Shown in pieces: positions 1-6,064 of a stretch of 10,111 nucleotides of DNA (its first letter is position 1; the number at the start of each line of letters is the position of its first letter). The notes under the pieces were generated by a model, which was not told where the DNA came from, made no database searches, and worked only from the letters and a program-made list of their open reading frames with translations. Source of the stretch: Flavobacterium sp. UBA6195 (GTDB lineage Bacteria; Bacteroidota; Bacteroidia; Flavobacteriales; Flavobacteriaceae); assembly GCF_002422095.1 (NCBI RefSeq), contig NZ_DITB01000053.1, positions 1 to 10,111 of the forward strand, read 5' to 3'. The position numbers and the translations under genes are program-made.

Positions 1-730
1 CTAATTTTTCACCTGCTTTTAGTTGGATAATATCTCCAATTTTTGCGGTTGAAGCTTTGATTGTTTTAGCTACATTATTTTCTAAAATAGTAACTTCATC
101 AGGTCTTTGGTCTAATAAAGCCTTAATATTTAATTTGGCTCGTTGAACTGCCAGAGTTTGAAATACTTCTCCAACCGCATAAAATAACATTACGGCAACA
201 CCTTCAGGAAATTCAGCTATTGCAAATGCTCCAATTGTTGCAATTGACATTAACAGAAATTCTGAAAAGACATCACCTTTTCTAATACTTTCAAAAGCTT
301 CTTTAACAACAGGAACTCCAACAGGAATATAAGCTACAAGATACCAAGCAATTCGTACCCAACCTGTAAACCAAGATTGTGTAAAATAATTATCAAAACC
401 AATGGCAACTAATAATAAAACGAAACTTATTATTGCTGGTAAAAACATTTGAAAGGTTGATTTTCCCTCGCTTGAATGATCGTGGTCATGTCCATCATCA
501 TCTGAATGCTCTTCATGATTGTTTTGGTCATTATCGTGACCATCATTGTGAACCTCTCTTTGTTTTTTTACTATTTTTGAGTTATCCTCATCGCCACAAC
601 AACTTTCTTTTTGGACTTTCTTTTTTAAAGGTCTATCCGCTAATTTATTTATTTTTTCTTCCTGTGAGCAACACATCATTTTACCTTGTGCATCATAAGT
701 GTGCTCGTGTTTTGGGTCTTTATTTATCAT
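1..730 (-). CDS. Heavy-metal translocating P1B-type ATPase (Zn/Cd/Pb-type), N-terminal part only
   Basis: Inner-membrane ATP-driven pump expected to export soft divalent metals from cytoplasm to periplasm. I translated the minus strand from the ATG at 730-728; 243 residues are visible before the window edge cuts the gene. Residues 1-90 are a hydrophilic tail with Cys pairs at 20-21 and 44-45 and a His/Asp-rich stretch (GHDHDH at 80-85) instead of a classical HMA domain with a CxxC loop. Membrane helices follow at about 93-112 and 125-142, then a helix pair around 156-190 containing EFPEGVAVMLFYAVGE (173-188), typical of the Zn/Cd subgroup (CadA/ZntA). The start of the actuator domain is seen as GDIIQLKAGEK (232-242). 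The CPC metal site, DKTGT phosphorylation motif and ATP-binding domain lie outside the window, so metal specificity is inferred. A strong terminator ends about 22 bases upstream of the ATG, which leaves little room for a separate promoter. Confidence 0.9.
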   Translation of the reverse strand, partial: MINKDPKHEHTYDAQGKMMCCSQEEKINKLADRPLKKKVQKESCCGDEDNSKIVKKQREVHNDGHDNDQNNHEEHSDDDGHDHDHSSEGKSTFQMFLPAIISFVLLLVAIGFDNYFTQSWFTGWVRIAWYLVAYIPVGVPVVKEAFESIRKGDVFSEFLLMSIATIGAFAIAEFPEGVAVMLFYAVGEVFQTLAVQRAKLNIKALLDQRPDEVTILENNVAKTIKASTAKIGDIIQLKAGEKL

Positions 731-752
731 TTTATACTTTATTAAATTATAT

Positions 753-792
753 AAAAAAAGGTTGCAAAATAGTTATTTACTATTTACAACCT
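753..792 (-). terminator. Rho-independent terminator, minus strand
   Basis: Read on the minus strand, an arm at 792-779 (AGGTTGTAAATAGT) pairs with 773-759 (ACTATTTTGCAACCT) around a 5-base loop, with one bulged base, and runs straight into seven T residues (759-753). The mismatch between 786 and 765 is a U-G wobble in the minus-strand RNA but a C-A mismatch in the plus-strand RNA, which supports minus-strand function. It would end the transcript carrying the CDF gene and the tiny ORF at 815-895. A partial role as an operator or attenuator for the ATPase gene cannot be excluded, because that gene starts at 730. Confidence 0.8.
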
Positions 793-814
793 AAACTTGT
801 TTATTTACGAAATG

Positions 815-895
815 TTATGCCTGAAAACTTGTAACCAATCCAATTAAAGCAGATAGCATTAATACACATTTCCAGCAATTGAGCCTGTTGTTCAT
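815..895 (-). CDS. Candidate tiny one-helix membrane protein (26 aa)
   Basis: A 26-codon ORF runs from ATG (895-893) to TAA (817-815), with an in-frame stop just before the start and an A-rich leader (TTTAAAAG) next to the ATG. The predicted peptide has a polar N-terminus, a CWKC motif at residues 7-10, and a hydrophobic stretch from about residue 11 to 24 (VLMLSALIGLVTSF), long enough for a short membrane helix. It lies 83 bases after the CDF stop and 22 bases before the terminator hairpin, where the last gene of the operon would be expected. The CXXC pair suggests possible metal or redox chemistry, but that is inference. A second ORF in another frame overlaps it (ATG 929-927 to TAA 803-801, 42 codons, Lys/Asn-rich, no clear helix) and is the main alternative. 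I do not recognise either as a family member with certainty. Confidence 0.42.
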   Translation of the reverse strand: MNNRLNCWKCVLMLSALIGLVTSFQA

Positions 896-978
896 CTTTT
901 AAATTTTTTATGTTATTTCTATGATTCATATATGCAATTTTTATGCCATTGTTTCCGTATAATGAATTTTGGCGACGA

Positions 979-1878
979 TCAGATACTATTTGATGTGTAA
1001 TCTTCTTTATTTATATGGACTTCTAATGTGGTATGACTTATTTTATAACTGGAATTCAATTCTTTTTTGATTTTAAAAATGATGTCATTCATTTCTGTGA
1101 TGGTAGTTTCCGGTTTCATAATAATATGGCCGCTCAACGCATTTACACCAGAGGTTAGTGACCAAATATGCAAATCATGAATGGAATCGACACCCGGGTT
1201 TTTTGAAATGTATTTTTCTACTGCATCATAGTTTACATCTTTGGGAACACCTTCTAACAGAATATCAACTGATTCCTTTAGTAAACCAAATGTCCTGGGC
1301 AAAATAAATAAACCAATTAGCGCACTTATGATTGGGTCGATTAACAGCCATCCTGTTGACAAAATAATAATTCCTGCAATAATAACCGCAATAGAACTGA
1401 GCATATCAGCTACAACTTCTAAGAATGCTCCTTTAATATTTATGCTTTCTTCTGAACCCGATTTAAGAATTTTCATAGATATTAAATTGATTATCAATCC
1501 AATTGAAGCAACAATTAACATTGAGAATCCTGCTACTTTTGGTGGATCTTGAAATCTTTGCCAGGCTTCATACAAAATATAACCAGAAATAAATATTAGC
1601 ACAATTGCATTAATCAAAGCAGAAAATATTTCAGTTCTTAAATAACCATACGTTTTTTTACTATTTCGAAGTTTAGAAGCCATCCAAATTGCAAAAAGTG
1701 CCAATGCCTGACCTGCTACATCTGTTAACATGTGTGCTGCATCTGAAAGTAAGGCCAAACTATTTGACATAAACCCTACAATTACTTCAATAATAAAGTA
1801 TATCAATGTTATTGTAAAAACAATTTTTAACGATTTGTTGTGTTTATTACCTGCTGATGTTGTTGTTTCTGTTGACAT
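979..1878 (-). CDS. Cation diffusion facilitator (CDF) metal exporter, CzcD/ZitB-like
   Basis: Proton-coupled inner-membrane antiporter that moves Zn2+ (possibly Cd2+/Co2+) out of the cytoplasm. I choose the ATG at 1878 (299 aa); the frame stays open to a TTG at 1893, but the ATG begins the normal MSTET start. Six membrane helices are expected between about residues 18 and 195. Helix 2 carries the HxxxD metal site (H49, D53 in SDAAHMLTD). In helix 5 the usual His is Glu: E154 and D158 (LEVVAD). The loop between helices 4 and 5 (about 137-150) lacks the His cluster of many zinc CDFs. The cytoplasmic domain is canonical: ILLEGVP (206-212) and IHDLHIWSLTSG (233-244). The gene starts 32 bases after the MgtC-like gene and probably shares its transcript. 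Family is certain; exact metal is not. Confidence 0.93.
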   Translation of the reverse strand: MSTETTTSAGNKHNKSLKIVFTITLIYFIIEVIVGFMSNSLALLSDAAHMLTDVAGQALALFAIWMASKLRNSKKTYGYLRTEIFSALINAIVLIFISGYILYEAWQRFQDPPKVAGFSMLIVASIGLIINLISMKILKSGSEESINIKGAFLEVVADMLSSIAVIIAGIIILSTGWLLIDPIISALIGLFILPRTFGLLKESVDILLEGVPKDVNYDAVEKYISKNPGVDSIHDLHIWSLTSGVNALSGHIIMKPETTITEMNDIIFKIKKELNSSYKISHTTLEVHINKEDYTSNSI

Positions 1879-1910
1879 ATTTATTTTATTCAAATTATAG
1901 TTTTCTGATA

Positions 1911-2378
1911 TTAATCATTCTCATTTTCTTCTCCATGTTTATGAATCATTTTTTGTTTCCATTTTGCATACCATTTTTGATGGTGTAATGAAAGTAAAAA
2001 ATATAATACCAAAGCTCCTACTATTGCTATGATAAACATATTTAATCCTACCGCAACACCTACGGCTGATGTACACCAAACGGTAGCTGCAGTTGTTAAT
2101 CCATGCGATGTTCCTAAACTGTTATTGCGATATATTATACCAGCTCCAAGAAAACCCACTCCAGTGATAATGTTTGCAATAATTCTTGAAGCAGCTCCAG
2201 TATCATTAATTATATGTGTTGCAATGGCCGTAAACAATGTTGCGCCAATGCAAACGGCCGCATAAGTTCTTATTCCAGCATCTCTACCGTGTCTTTCTCT
2301 GTCTAAACCAATGAATGCTCCTAAAAGGAAGGAAACAATAAGTTTGGAAACTATAATTAATTCAATTTTTATATCCAT
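1911..2378 (-). CDS. MgtC/SapB family inner-membrane protein (short form)
   Basis: A 155-residue hydrophobic protein with about four to five membrane helices. The family signature is clear: GAFIGLDRERHGRDAGIRTY at residues 20-39, then GVGFLGAGIIYRN and HGLTTAATVWCTSAVGVAVG in the middle. In Salmonella, MgtC is a virulence factor for growth in low Mg2+ and within macrophages and acts on the F1Fo ATP synthase; the role of short Bacteroidota members is not established. This copy is shorter than Salmonella MgtC (about 230 aa) and lacks its C-terminal soluble ACT-like domain, ending in a charged tail with HKHGEE. It lies 28 bases after the dihydrolipoyl dehydrogenase gene and 32 bases before the CDF gene, so co-transcription is likely. 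A role in metal or membrane-potential homeostasis under metal stress is an inference from position. Confidence 0.9.
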   Translation of the reverse strand: MDIKIELIIVSKLIVSFLLGAFIGLDRERHGRDAGIRTYAAVCIGATLFTAIATHIINDTGAASRIIANIITGVGFLGAGIIYRNNSLGTSHGLTTAATVWCTSAVGVAVGLNMFIIAIVGALVLYFLLSLHHQKWYAKWKQKMIHKHGEENEND

Positions 2379-2406
2379 ATTTTTAAAGTTTCAGTAATTT
2401 TTAATC

Positions 2407-3804
2407 TTAAATATGAATTGCTTTATTGTTTGTTGCCATACACGCTTCACGAAATGCTTCAGTATAAGTTGGATGTGCATGACTGGTTCTTATAATATCT
2501 TCAGAAGATGCTCTAAATTCCATTGCAGAAACCGCTTCTGAAATCATATCTGCTGCTCTTGCTCCAATAATATGAACACCTAGTATTTCATCGGTTGTTG
2601 TATCGACTAATACTTTTACTAATCCATCTTCGTCTCCACTGGCTACGGCTCTACCTAGCGCTTTAAAAGGAAAATTTCCTAATTTGTAATTTATTCCTTT
2701 TTCTTTTAATTGCTCTTCGGTTTGACCTACAGAGGCAACTTCGGGCCAAGTATAGATTACGTTAGGTATTAAATTATAGTTGAGATGCGGTTTTTGACCT
2801 GCAATAATCTCGGCAACCAAAACGCCTTCTTCTGATGCTTTGTGTGCTAGCATTGCTCCACGAATTACATCGCCAATTGCATAAATGCCTTTTACATCAG
2901 TTTCTAATGTTGCTTCGTTTACAGGTATTTTTCCTTTGTCTAAAGTAATCCCGAGTATTTCTATGTTTAAACCTTCTGTATAAGGCTTTCTGCCTATTGC
3001 TACCAAGCAATAATCGCCTTTTATTTCTACAGTTTGTCCGTTAATTTCGGCTGTTATTATTACTTCGTTACCTGTATTCTCAACTTTTATAACTTTATGA
3101 CTGAAGTAAAAATTAGGTGCGAAATCTTTTTTCATCGATTTTTGCAATTCTTTTCCCATCGTTTTATCCATTGTAGGAATCATAGCATCTGCAAATTCAA
3201 CGAAGGAAATTTTTGACCCTAATCTGGCAAATACCGAACCCATTTCTGCTCCAATTACGCCTGCACCAATGACAATTAGATTTTTAGGAATTTCATTTAG
3301 ACTTAATGCCTCTGTAGAAGTAATAATTCGTTTTTTATCTAATGGAATGAAAGGTAAAATTGTTGGTTTTGAACCTGTTGCAATAATAACATTGTCGGCA
3401 GTTATGCTTTCTTCTGTATTGTCAGTTTTTATAATTTTAATGGTATTTTTATCTGTAAAAGAACCCAAACCATTGTAAACTGTAATTTTGTTTTTTTGCA
3501 TCAAATAATTAATTCCGTCATTAATTTTTCTGATTACCCCATTTTTGCGAGTTACCATTTGTACAATATCGGCTTCTAAAGCACCTGTTTTTATACCATG
3601 TTCGGCAAATGTATGTGTTGCGTTAAAAAAATGCTCGGAACTATCGAGTAATGACTTTGATGGAATACATCCTACATTAAGACAAGTTCCGCCTAAAGTA
3701 CTGTATTTTTCGATGATGGCAACAGTTAATCCTAACTGTGCGGCTCTAATTGCGGCTACATATCCACCTGGTCCAGAACCTATAATTGCTAAATTGTATT
3801 GCAT
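2407..3804 (-). CDS. lpdA: Dihydrolipoyl dehydrogenase (E3), FAD/NAD-dependent
   Basis: Soluble homodimeric flavoenzyme that reoxidises dihydrolipoamide using NAD+, normally as E3 of the 2-oxo-acid dehydrogenase and glycine-cleavage complexes. At 465 aa it is normal full length. The FAD-binding motif GSGPGG is at 9-14, the redox-active disulfide at C41/C46 (GGTCLNVGCIPSK), the NAD-binding motif GAGVIGAE at 180-187, the second FAD motif YAIGDV near residue 310, and the C-terminal catalytic His-Glu pair at H444/E449 (HAHPTYTE). Mercuric reductase, a relative sometimes found among metal genes, is unlikely: there is no C-terminal vicinal Cys pair and no HMA domain. No E1 or E2 gene is nearby; the neighbours are metal exporters and a SpoIIAA-like gene 42 bases upstream. 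It may be a second, accessory copy, or the housekeeping one placed here; the window cannot decide. Confidence 0.95.
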   Translation of the reverse strand: MQYNLAIIGSGPGGYVAAIRAAQLGLTVAIIEKYSTLGGTCLNVGCIPSKSLLDSSEHFFNATHTFAEHGIKTGALEADIVQMVTRKNGVIRKINDGINYLMQKNKITVYNGLGSFTDKNTIKIIKTDNTEESITADNVIIATGSKPTILPFIPLDKKRIITSTEALSLNEIPKNLIVIGAGVIGAEMGSVFARLGSKISFVEFADAMIPTMDKTMGKELQKSMKKDFAPNFYFSHKVIKVENTGNEVIITAEINGQTVEIKGDYCLVAIGRKPYTEGLNIEILGITLDKGKIPVNEATLETDVKGIYAIGDVIRGAMLAHKASEEGVLVAEIIAGQKPHLNYNLIPNVIYTWPEVASVGQTEEQLKEKGINYKLGNFPFKALGRAVASGDEDGLVKVLVDTTTDEILGVHIIGARAADMISEAVSAMEFRASSEDIIRTSHAHPTYTEAFREACMATNNKAIHI

Positions 3805-3846
3805 ACTTGTATTTTTAATAAATATTATTTGGAAGAAAACTAATTT

Positions 3847-4254
3847 TTATTTAGTTATAATTTCGTTCGATTTTACTTCATTTATAATCCATTCTTTCGC
3901 TTTTTCTTTTTCCGATAATTCAAAATATCTCAGATTTGCCTTTGTAAATGGTTTCATTATTGAAAGCATACACTTTTCCCACTTTTTATCACCCACAATT
4001 GCAATAGTTTCTATATCATCGGAATGAGTAAATTTCATATTGCCATAATCAATTTCAATTATACCGTCTTCCCAAAAACCAGTCGAATCTGAACCAGAGC
4101 CATCATCCATTTCAAAATACCATCGCACTTTTCTACCAGTGCTTATAATATTATGAATAAACGGATGAATTTTTTCATAATCTTTAATACCCAATAAGTC
4201 ATTCGCTCTTGTAGCAATAATATTTTCTCCAGTAAAATCTAAAAGCTGTAACAT
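3847..4254 (-). CDS. SpoIIAA-like (STAS-related) protein
   Basis: A 135-residue soluble protein that I place in the SpoIIAA-like family (Pfam PF11964, formerly DUF3478). Supporting features are an N-terminal strand region around DFTGENIIATRA (6-17), a central IISTGRKVRWYFEMDD (36-51), a segment with KFTHSDDIETIAIVGDKKWEK (74-94) and the C-terminal KPFTKANLRYFELSE (101-115) followed by a terminal helix with EW (121-122). No catalytic residues, signal peptide or membrane helix are seen. The fold resembles anti-sigma-factor antagonists and lipid-binding STAS proteins, but the phosphorylated Ser of true SpoIIAA is not evident, so partner-switch signalling is not supported. It is the first gene after the hairpin at 4318-4344 and lies 42 bases before lpdA. 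Family confidence is good; function is unknown. Confidence 0.82.
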   Translation of the reverse strand: MLQLLDFTGENIIATRANDLLGIKDYEKIHPFIHNIISTGRKVRWYFEMDDGSGSDSTGFWEDGIIEIDYGNMKFTHSDDIETIAIVGDKKWEKCMLSIMKPFTKANLRYFELSEKEKAKEWIINEVKSNEIITK

Positions 4255-4317
4255 AATTCAACTATTTTTAAAGTTTAGAATCTTTTTGTTCGATAAAAAG
4301 GGAAACAACACGGGGAG

Positions 4318-4344
4318 AATAGGGCTGTTATGAAAAGCCCTATT
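4318..4344 (-). terminator. Perfect 9-bp stem-loop, possible weak terminator or processing site
   Basis: Arms AATAGGGCT (4318-4326) and AGCCCTATT (4336-4344) pair perfectly around a 9-base loop in the 139-base gap between the lipoprotein gene and the SpoIIAA-like gene. On the minus strand the stem is followed by a C-rich stretch, and a five-T run appears only about 17 bases further on (4298-4294), so it is not a textbook Rho-independent terminator. It may end or stabilise the RND operon mRNA while allowing some read-through. I see no convincing Bacteroidota-type promoter (TTG / TAnnTTTG) between it and the next start. Confidence 0.5.
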
Positions 4345-4393
4345 GTACCTAATTTATCTATATTTGTTTTAAGTTTCATTATAATTAAGCTAA

Positions 4394-4723
4394 TTAGTGG
4401 TCATGCCCTTCATGGCTTTTCTCAGAACCTTCTTCTGAATGATTATGTCCATCATGATTTTCTTTCGAATGGTCGTGTCCTTCGTGATTATCTGCTTTGG
4501 CTTCTATTAAGTCCATTTTACAAACTGGACAAGTTCCTTTTTTATCGTATGTTTTTCCTTTTTCACAATCCATTGGACATTCATAAGCTACTTTATGAGC
4601 TTCGCCTTCTTTGTGATTATGACCTTCGTGTTCAGTTGTAACTTCTGTTTTTTCATTTTTATTACAAGAAACTACACTTAATGTTGCAATGGTAAAAGCC
4701 AAAATTAAAATTGATTTTTTCAT
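4394..4723 (-). CDS. Heavy-metal-binding-domain lipoprotein with His-rich tail
   Basis: A 109-residue exported lipoprotein. An N-terminal signal (MKKSILILAFTIATLSVVSC) ends in a lipobox with the lipid-bearing Cys at residue 20. Residues 46-71 form a heavy-metal-binding domain of the YxCPM...CPxCxMDL type: Y47, C49, P50, M51, then C65, P66, C68, M70. The usual His-Pro after CPM is replaced by Asp-Cys (C53), giving four Cys in the domain. His-rich clusters flank it: HEGHNH (31-37 region) and a tail containing EGHDH, DGHNH and a final EGHDH. It should bind Zn, Cu or similar ions at the periplasmic face of a membrane, as a buffer or donor for the efflux complex. It lies 40 bases after the adaptor gene and is probably the last gene of that operon. 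The metal is not determined by sequence. Confidence 0.88.
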   Translation of the reverse strand: MKKSILILAFTIATLSVVSCNKNEKTEVTTEHEGHNHKEGEAHKVAYECPMDCEKGKTYDKKGTCPVCKMDLIEAKADNHEGHDHSKENHDGHNHSEEGSEKSHEGHDH

Positions 4724-4763
4724 GATAATTTTATTTATTTAGATGAATTATTGTTGAATATTA

Positions 4764-6053
4764 TTAATGTGCGTGTCCGCCACCGCCTTCACTTTTTAGT
4801 AAATGACTTTGTACATAATACGCTCCTTTTAGTACAATTTTTGCATTAGGTTCTATTTTTTGAAGTAATGTTACTTGCGTATATCCTAATTGTGTAGTTC
4901 CTGTTTTTACTTCAATACGTTGAAAATGGAATGTTTTTCCTTCAGCTTCTTCATGCTTATCTCCATCTTCGTGATTATGTCCTTCTTTTTCGTCATGTGC
5001 AACTTCTTCTTTGTGACCTTCTTCTAAAACAAAAATAAACTCTTTACCATCTGCTTTTATAATAGCTTCCGAAGGTAAAGCTTTAACTGTATTTGCTCCT
5101 GCATCTATAAGTGCATTTACATACATTCCTGGTATTAATTTTTGTTGATTGTTTGAAATATCTGCGTGTACAGCAACTGACTTTGTTTCGTTTTCAAATG
5201 ATTTACCAACACTAAATATTTTACCATTAATTTCAGTATTATCTTGATTTGTTAGAATAAAACGTACATTTTGTCCTTGTTTTACTTTAAATAAATCTTT
5301 TTCATACACTAATAAATCTACGTGTAATTTAGAATTATCCACTATATTCATTAAAGGTTTACCAGCTTCAACATTACTACCAATTTTAATATAAATTTCT
5401 GTAATATTTCCTGAAATTGGAGCAATAACAGGAACTGTAGCAGTAGTATTTCCATTACCACTAATATTTAAAGTATTTAATTGTTTTTGTAGCGAATTAT
5501 ATCGAGCTCTTTCAATTTCGTATTCTGCCTTTGTTTTTTGAAATGTTTTCTTAGAATTAACTTCTTCATCGCTTAATGTTTTTTGTCTTTCAAATTCTAA
5601 TTTTAAAAACTCCAAATTGCTCTTTGAAGTTAAATAAGCTTCTTGTAATTTAGTAAACTCTGGACTTTCAATTGTTGCGATGATTTGACCTTTACTTACA
5701 TACTGCCCTTCTGAAATAGTAATAGTTTTTACAATTCCTGATGTATAAACTGAAACATCGGCTTGATTTTGTGGAGGTAACTTGGTATAACCATTTACAT
5801 TTATTACTTCGCTTAAATTTTTATCTGAAAAAGTACCTAATTCTATACTTGATGCTTTAAACTGTGCTTCATTTAATTCCACTTCTTTAATTGTTGTTGG
5901 TTCTTTTTCTTCAGAATGACTTTCTTCGGTATTCGTTTCACCATCTGCATGTACGTGTCCATCACCTTCTGTATGGCGTAAAGAAAAATATAAAATAATA
6001 GCAAGAATTATTGTTCCTACTATTGATGCGTATATTATATTCGATTTTTTCAT
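4764..6053 (-). CDS. RND efflux periplasmic adaptor (membrane fusion protein), CzcB-like
   Basis: Periplasmic adaptor linking the RND pump to its outer-membrane channel. It is 429 aa, with one N-terminal membrane helix (about 6-24) and no lipobox Cys, so it is probably anchored in the inner membrane. A His/Glu-rich stretch follows (GDGHVHADGE, 30-39). The lipoyl (barrel-sandwich) halves are around 98-130 (SGIVKTITISEGQYVSKGQ) and 206-238 (APISGNITEIYIKIGSNVEAG), separated by a coiled-coil hairpin at about 133-196. The beta-barrel covers about 243-320 and a membrane-proximal domain ends the protein. A His/Glu-rich insertion at 345-370 (including EGHNHEDGDKH) splits the membrane-proximal part, and the C-terminus ends GGGGHAH. 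These stretches are likely periplasmic metal-binding segments. The gene starts 11 bases after the pump gene stops, so coupled expression is likely. Confidence 0.93.
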   Translation of the reverse strand: MKKSNIIYASIVGTIILAIILYFSLRHTEGDGHVHADGETNTEESHSEEKEPTTIKEVELNEAQFKASSIELGTFSDKNLSEVINVNGYTKLPPQNQADVSVYTSGIVKTITISEGQYVSKGQIIATIESPEFTKLQEAYLTSKSNLEFLKLEFERQKTLSDEEVNSKKTFQKTKAEYEIERARYNSLQKQLNTLNISGNGNTTATVPVIAPISGNITEIYIKIGSNVEAGKPLMNIVDNSKLHVDLLVYEKDLFKVKQGQNVRFILTNQDNTEINGKIFSVGKSFENETKSVAVHADISNNQQKLIPGMYVNALIDAGANTVKALPSEAIIKADGKEFIFVLEEGHKEEVAHDEKEGHNHEDGDKHEEAEGKTFHFQRIEVKTGTTQLGYTQVTLLQKIEPNAKIVLKGAYYVQSHLLKSEGGGGHAH

Positions 6054-6064
6054 TTTATTATTTA

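Noticed and set aside
433..834. Plus-strand open frame of 133 codons at the left end
   Set aside because: It lies opposite the start of the P-type ATPase, whose minus-strand translation has clear family motifs; the plus-strand peptide has none and crosses the terminator hairpin.
1879..1893. Longer CDF start at a TTG codon (five more residues)
   Set aside because: An ATG at 1878 gives the standard start for the family, and the extra residues have no motif.
2407..3804. Mercuric reductase (MerA) instead of dihydrolipoyl dehydrogenase
   Set aside because: No C-terminal vicinal Cys pair and no HMA domain; the C-terminal HAHPTYTE His-Glu pair is that of Lpd.
3545..4027. Plus-strand open frame of 160 codons across lpdA and the SpoIIAA-like gene
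   Set aside because: It is antisense to two genes with strong family signatures and has low-complexity hydrophobic sequence without motifs.
2381..4273. Shared 13-base string AAACTTTAAAAAT upstream of the mgtC-like and SpoIIAA-like genes as a regulatory repeat
   Set aside because: It is very AT-rich, differs in distance from the start codon and occurs only twice; chance is the simpler explanation.
4383..4396. Inverted repeat TAATTA-AGC-TAATTA near the lipoprotein stop
   Set aside because: Short, AT-only and overlapping the stop codon; too weak to call an operator or terminator.
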